Origin: JBCCXL01 sp039191605
GTDB taxonomy: Bacteria > Acidobacteriota > Thermoanaerobaculia > Multivoradales > JAHZIX01
Length of the DNA stretch: 64,000 bases
Direction: 5' to 3'
Assembly (NCBI GenBank): GCA_039191605.1
Contig: JBCCXL010000017.1
Span: 1-64,000, forward strand
How positions within the stretch are numbered: position 1 is the first letter of the stretch; every line of letters starts with the position of its first letter. Under the pieces are notes generated by a model. That model saw only the letters and a list, made by a program, of their open reading frames with translations, was not told the origin of the DNA and searched no databases. Made by a program: the position numbers and the translations under genes. Below are positions 62,158 through 64,000 of the stretch, piece by piece.

Positions 62158-63110
62158 GCGCGGCGGCCCCCGCCCAAGCCTTGTCGGAGACCCTCTTCTA
62201 CCTCAATCGACGGGCCGGGAGCGGCCGCGCCGCCGAGGTCTGGCGGCGCCTGGTCGCGGCGCGACCGGAGCTGGCTTCGGCTCGCTGTATTGACGCCCAC
62301 GATCCACAGGCTGGCGCCGCGGCGCTGGAGTCCCATCTCTCTTCTGCCGAGCCCCCGGCCGGCGCCGGGAGGCGAGTGATCGCCATCGGCGGTGACGGCA
62401 CCCTCCATTGGGTGATCCAGCGGCTGCTCGCCCAATCTCCCGGCTCTCGGCCGGCGGTGGGGATTGTCCCCGCCGGCACCGGCTCGGATTTCGCCCGCCA
62501 TCTCGGTCTGCCGAAGGGGCCGGAGGCGGCTCTCCATCGCGCGCTGTCGGCGGCGCCGCGGCCCATCGACGTGATCGCCGCCGAGACCCTAGGTGAAGAC
62601 GGCGCCGTGACGGGCTGCCGCTACGTCTTCAACGTCGCCTCCCTGGGGCTCTCAGGGATGGTGGCGGAGCGAGTCAACGCGATGGGGGATCGCGGGGCCT
62701 TTCCCTTCGTCCGGGCTACGGTGCACGGAATCCTGCGCTACCGTTCCCGCCGCTGCCGAATCCGCATTGATGGCGAGGATTCTTACGAGGGCGGACTCTT
62801 TCTCTTGGCGGTGGCCAACGCGCCCTACTTCGGCAAGGCGATGCACATCGCTCCCGGAGCTCAGATCGACGACGGCCTGCTGGACGTGGTGCTGATCGAG
62901 CCCCTGAGCCGCGCCGAGTCTCTGCTGCGGCTACCGCAGATCTTCTTTGGTGCCCACGTGAGCTCGAAGAAAGTGCGCTGTCTTCGAGCCCGGACGGTAG
63001 AGGTCGAGCCGCTGGAGGCGATGCCCTCGCTGGAGCTCGACGGGGAGCTTTGGGATCCGCCGCCGCTGCGCTTCCGGGTGCTGCCGCAGGCGGCGGCCTT
63101 CCTCTACTAG
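62100..63110 (+). CDS. Diacylglycerol kinase-like lipid kinase
   Basis: The protein has ~336 residues from a TTG that overlaps the preceding gene; a TTG at 62181, just before the first conserved block, is an equally good start. Family motifs: FYLNRRAGSG, IAIGGDGTLHW with GGDGT at 97-101, VGIVPAGTGSDFAR at 121-133, and a C-terminal NAPYFGKAMHIAPGAQIDDGLLDVVLIEP. It is a DgkB/YegS-type kinase that phosphorylates a lipid or sphingoid substrate. The true lipid is unknown. Confidence 0.9.
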   Translation: MADERAGSRALATGRGSTLSAAAPAQALSETLFYLNRRAGSGRAAEVWRRLVAARPELASARCIDAHDPQAGAAALESHLSSAEPPAGAGRRVIAIGGDGTLHWVIQRLLAQSPGSRPAVGIVPAGTGSDFARHLGLPKGPEAALHRALSAAPRPIDVIAAETLGEDGAVTGCRYVFNVASLGLSGMVAERVNAMGDRGAFPFVRATVHGILRYRSRRCRIRIDGEDSYEGGLFLLAVANAPYFGKAMHIAPGAQIDDGLLDVVLIEPLSRAESLLRLPQIFFGAHVSSKKVRCLRARTVEVEPLEAMPSLELDGELWDPPPLRFRVLPQAAAFLY

Positions 63111-63497
63111 CCCTCCTAGAGGGCCTAGGGAGCCGTTCTCAAGGCATAGGCAGCGACCTGGTACTCCAGGGCCGAAAGGCGAAGCCATCGCCCGTGGGTC
63201 TGACGAGGCTGGATTCAGGACCCTGAGGCTTCCTTGGGGTAGAAGTGCGTTATGCTATCGGCTGATTCAATCAGAGTCTAAAGCTATCTACCGGGCTTGC
63301 CCCGGCATCCCTTTCCCTGTCATTTCCTGAAGCTCGCCAACCGGCTCCACCCTACCGGGCATCCAGAGACCCATACGGATCATTCACGTCGCGTCGAACC
63401 GACCGCAACGCGGCCCCCCCGCTGCGCCGGGTCTCAGATCGGCAGCCCTGCCGCCGATCCTTAAATAGCGAGGGGACGCAAGGAGGATTTCGAGACC
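63111..63497. promoter_or_regulatory. Upstream region of barrel protein gene
   Basis: This 387-bp region includes a small perfect inverted repeat CTGATT-C-AATCAG (63262-63274) near AT-rich sequence, perhaps a regulatory site of the following gene. No gene is seen. Confidence 0.35.
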
Positions 63498-64000
63498 ATG
63501 AAGAAATGTATCTTGTCCGCAGCGGCGCTTCTGCTGGCGGCGATGCTCTTGCCCGCGACGGCGGAGGCACAGTCGAGCTCTGAGAGCCGTCGTGGAGCCG
63601 ACTCCGCCGAGGAGAGCTCGAAGGTCGCCCTCGGCATTGGCGTGGGTATCGTCAAGCCGGAGAGCGATTCCGATATGTACCTCACCGCGAGCCTTCGCTT
63701 CCGCATCGGCGAAGGCTGGGAAGACGAGGACGATCGCCGCAGCTACAACCGTCGCGGCGACCGCGGGATCCGCGGCTACCTGGAGCCCGAGATCGGCTAC
63801 TGGAAGCAGGACGGGACGGCCAATCGACCGGACACTGAAGATCTGCTGCTCGGCGTCAATCTGCTGGGGGTGGTGCCGACCCGCAATGCCGAATATTTCA
63901 TCGGCGTTGGCTTCGGCGTTCACTTCATCGACACTGAGTTCACTCCCGCGGATACCAGCTTCGAGGCGATCGACGACTCGGATACCGCCATCGGCGCGAA
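63498..64000 (+). CDS. Outer-membrane beta-barrel-like protein (cut by window end)
   Basis: The ATG at 63498 is preceded by AGGAGG. The first 167 residues are present and no stop is reached. The signal peptide MKKCILSAAALLLAAMLLPATAEAQ is followed by a disordered Ser/Glu-rich stretch, then alternating polar/hydrophobic strands (VALGIGVGIVKPESDSDMYLTASLRFRI, YFIGVGFGVHFIDTEF), typical of outer-membrane beta-barrels. Confidence 0.75.
   Translation, partial: MKKCILSAAALLLAAMLLPATAEAQSSSESRRGADSAEESSKVALGIGVGIVKPESDSDMYLTASLRFRIGEGWEDEDDRRSYNRRGDRGIRGYLEPEIGYWKQDGTANRPDTEDLLLGVNLLGVVPTRNAEYFIGVGFGVHFIDTEFTPADTSFEAIDDSDTAIGA

Noticed and set aside
1..64000. tRNA, rRNA, riboswitch or insertion-sequence features
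   Set aside because: I looked for T-loop-like GGTTCRA motifs, terminal inverted repeats with transposase frames, and known riboswitch cores and found none convincing.

Overview
The window is one continuous stretch of GC-rich bacterial chromosome. Codons are strongly G/C-ending, and long open frames on the opposite strand are common as a result. The cell looks Gram-negative: it has several lipobox-type lipoproteins, a partial outer-membrane-barrel-like protein at the right edge, and an LPS-core-type glycosyltransferase. The gene mix is what I would expect of an Acidobacteriota member, perhaps Thermoanaerobaculia-like: membrane-fused spermidine synthase, paired M16 peptidases, a VWFA-related secreted protein, DUF2911, KorAB, DUF3417-type glucan phosphorylase, DUF2339 and a CHAT protein. 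That taxonomic guess is an inference and rests on no database search.

Layout. Positions 1-2920 are a type I-E-like CRISPR array of 48 repeats with an exact 61-bp period. It is transcribed leftward from an AT-rich leader at about 2921-3010, and no cas gene lies in the window. Positions 3.2-8.1 kb hold a fused membrane/spermidine-synthase protein, a double SnoaL-like protein and a secreted multi-domain protein. Positions 8.2-17.7 kb (minus strand) carry two paralogous M16 lipoprotein peptidases, an orphan family-3 solute-binding lipoprotein and an acyl-CoA-reductase-like SDR. Positions 18-24 kb hold a VWFA-like secreted protein, a PHP-GT4 fusion protein and MsrA. Positions 24.1-27.9 kb encode one very large CHAT-protease / STAND-NTPase / TPR protein.

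Positions 28-34.4 kb (minus strand) carry an XRE regulator, a lipoprotein, a small membrane protein, ligA, an acyltransferase-like protein overlapping ligA, an R2lox-type di-metal oxidase and an SCP2-like protein. Positions 34.5-45.4 kb hold a GT2 glycosyltransferase, an IscA-like protein, KorA-KorB, a GT-C-type membrane protein, a glucan phosphorylase and an M32 carboxypeptidase. Positions 45.7-55 kb hold a DUF2911 protein, two unrecognised genes, an SPFH-GYF plus zinc-ribbon membrane protein pair, and a soluble Ser/Thr kinase with an unusual C-terminal half. Positions 55-64 kb hold a giant DUF2339 membrane protein coupled to an M23 peptidase, a CusF-like lipoprotein, a secreted unknown, a lipid-kinase-like protein and the partial barrel protein.

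Most of the genes are housekeeping or envelope functions. The parts that stand out are the CRISPR array without adjacent cas genes, the CHAT-STAND-TPR protein (a candidate stand-alone defence or death effector), the PHP-GT4 fusion, the kinase with an unassigned C-terminus near the SPFH pair, and a recurring habit of short (14-16 bp) tandem repeats in both intergenic and coding DNA.
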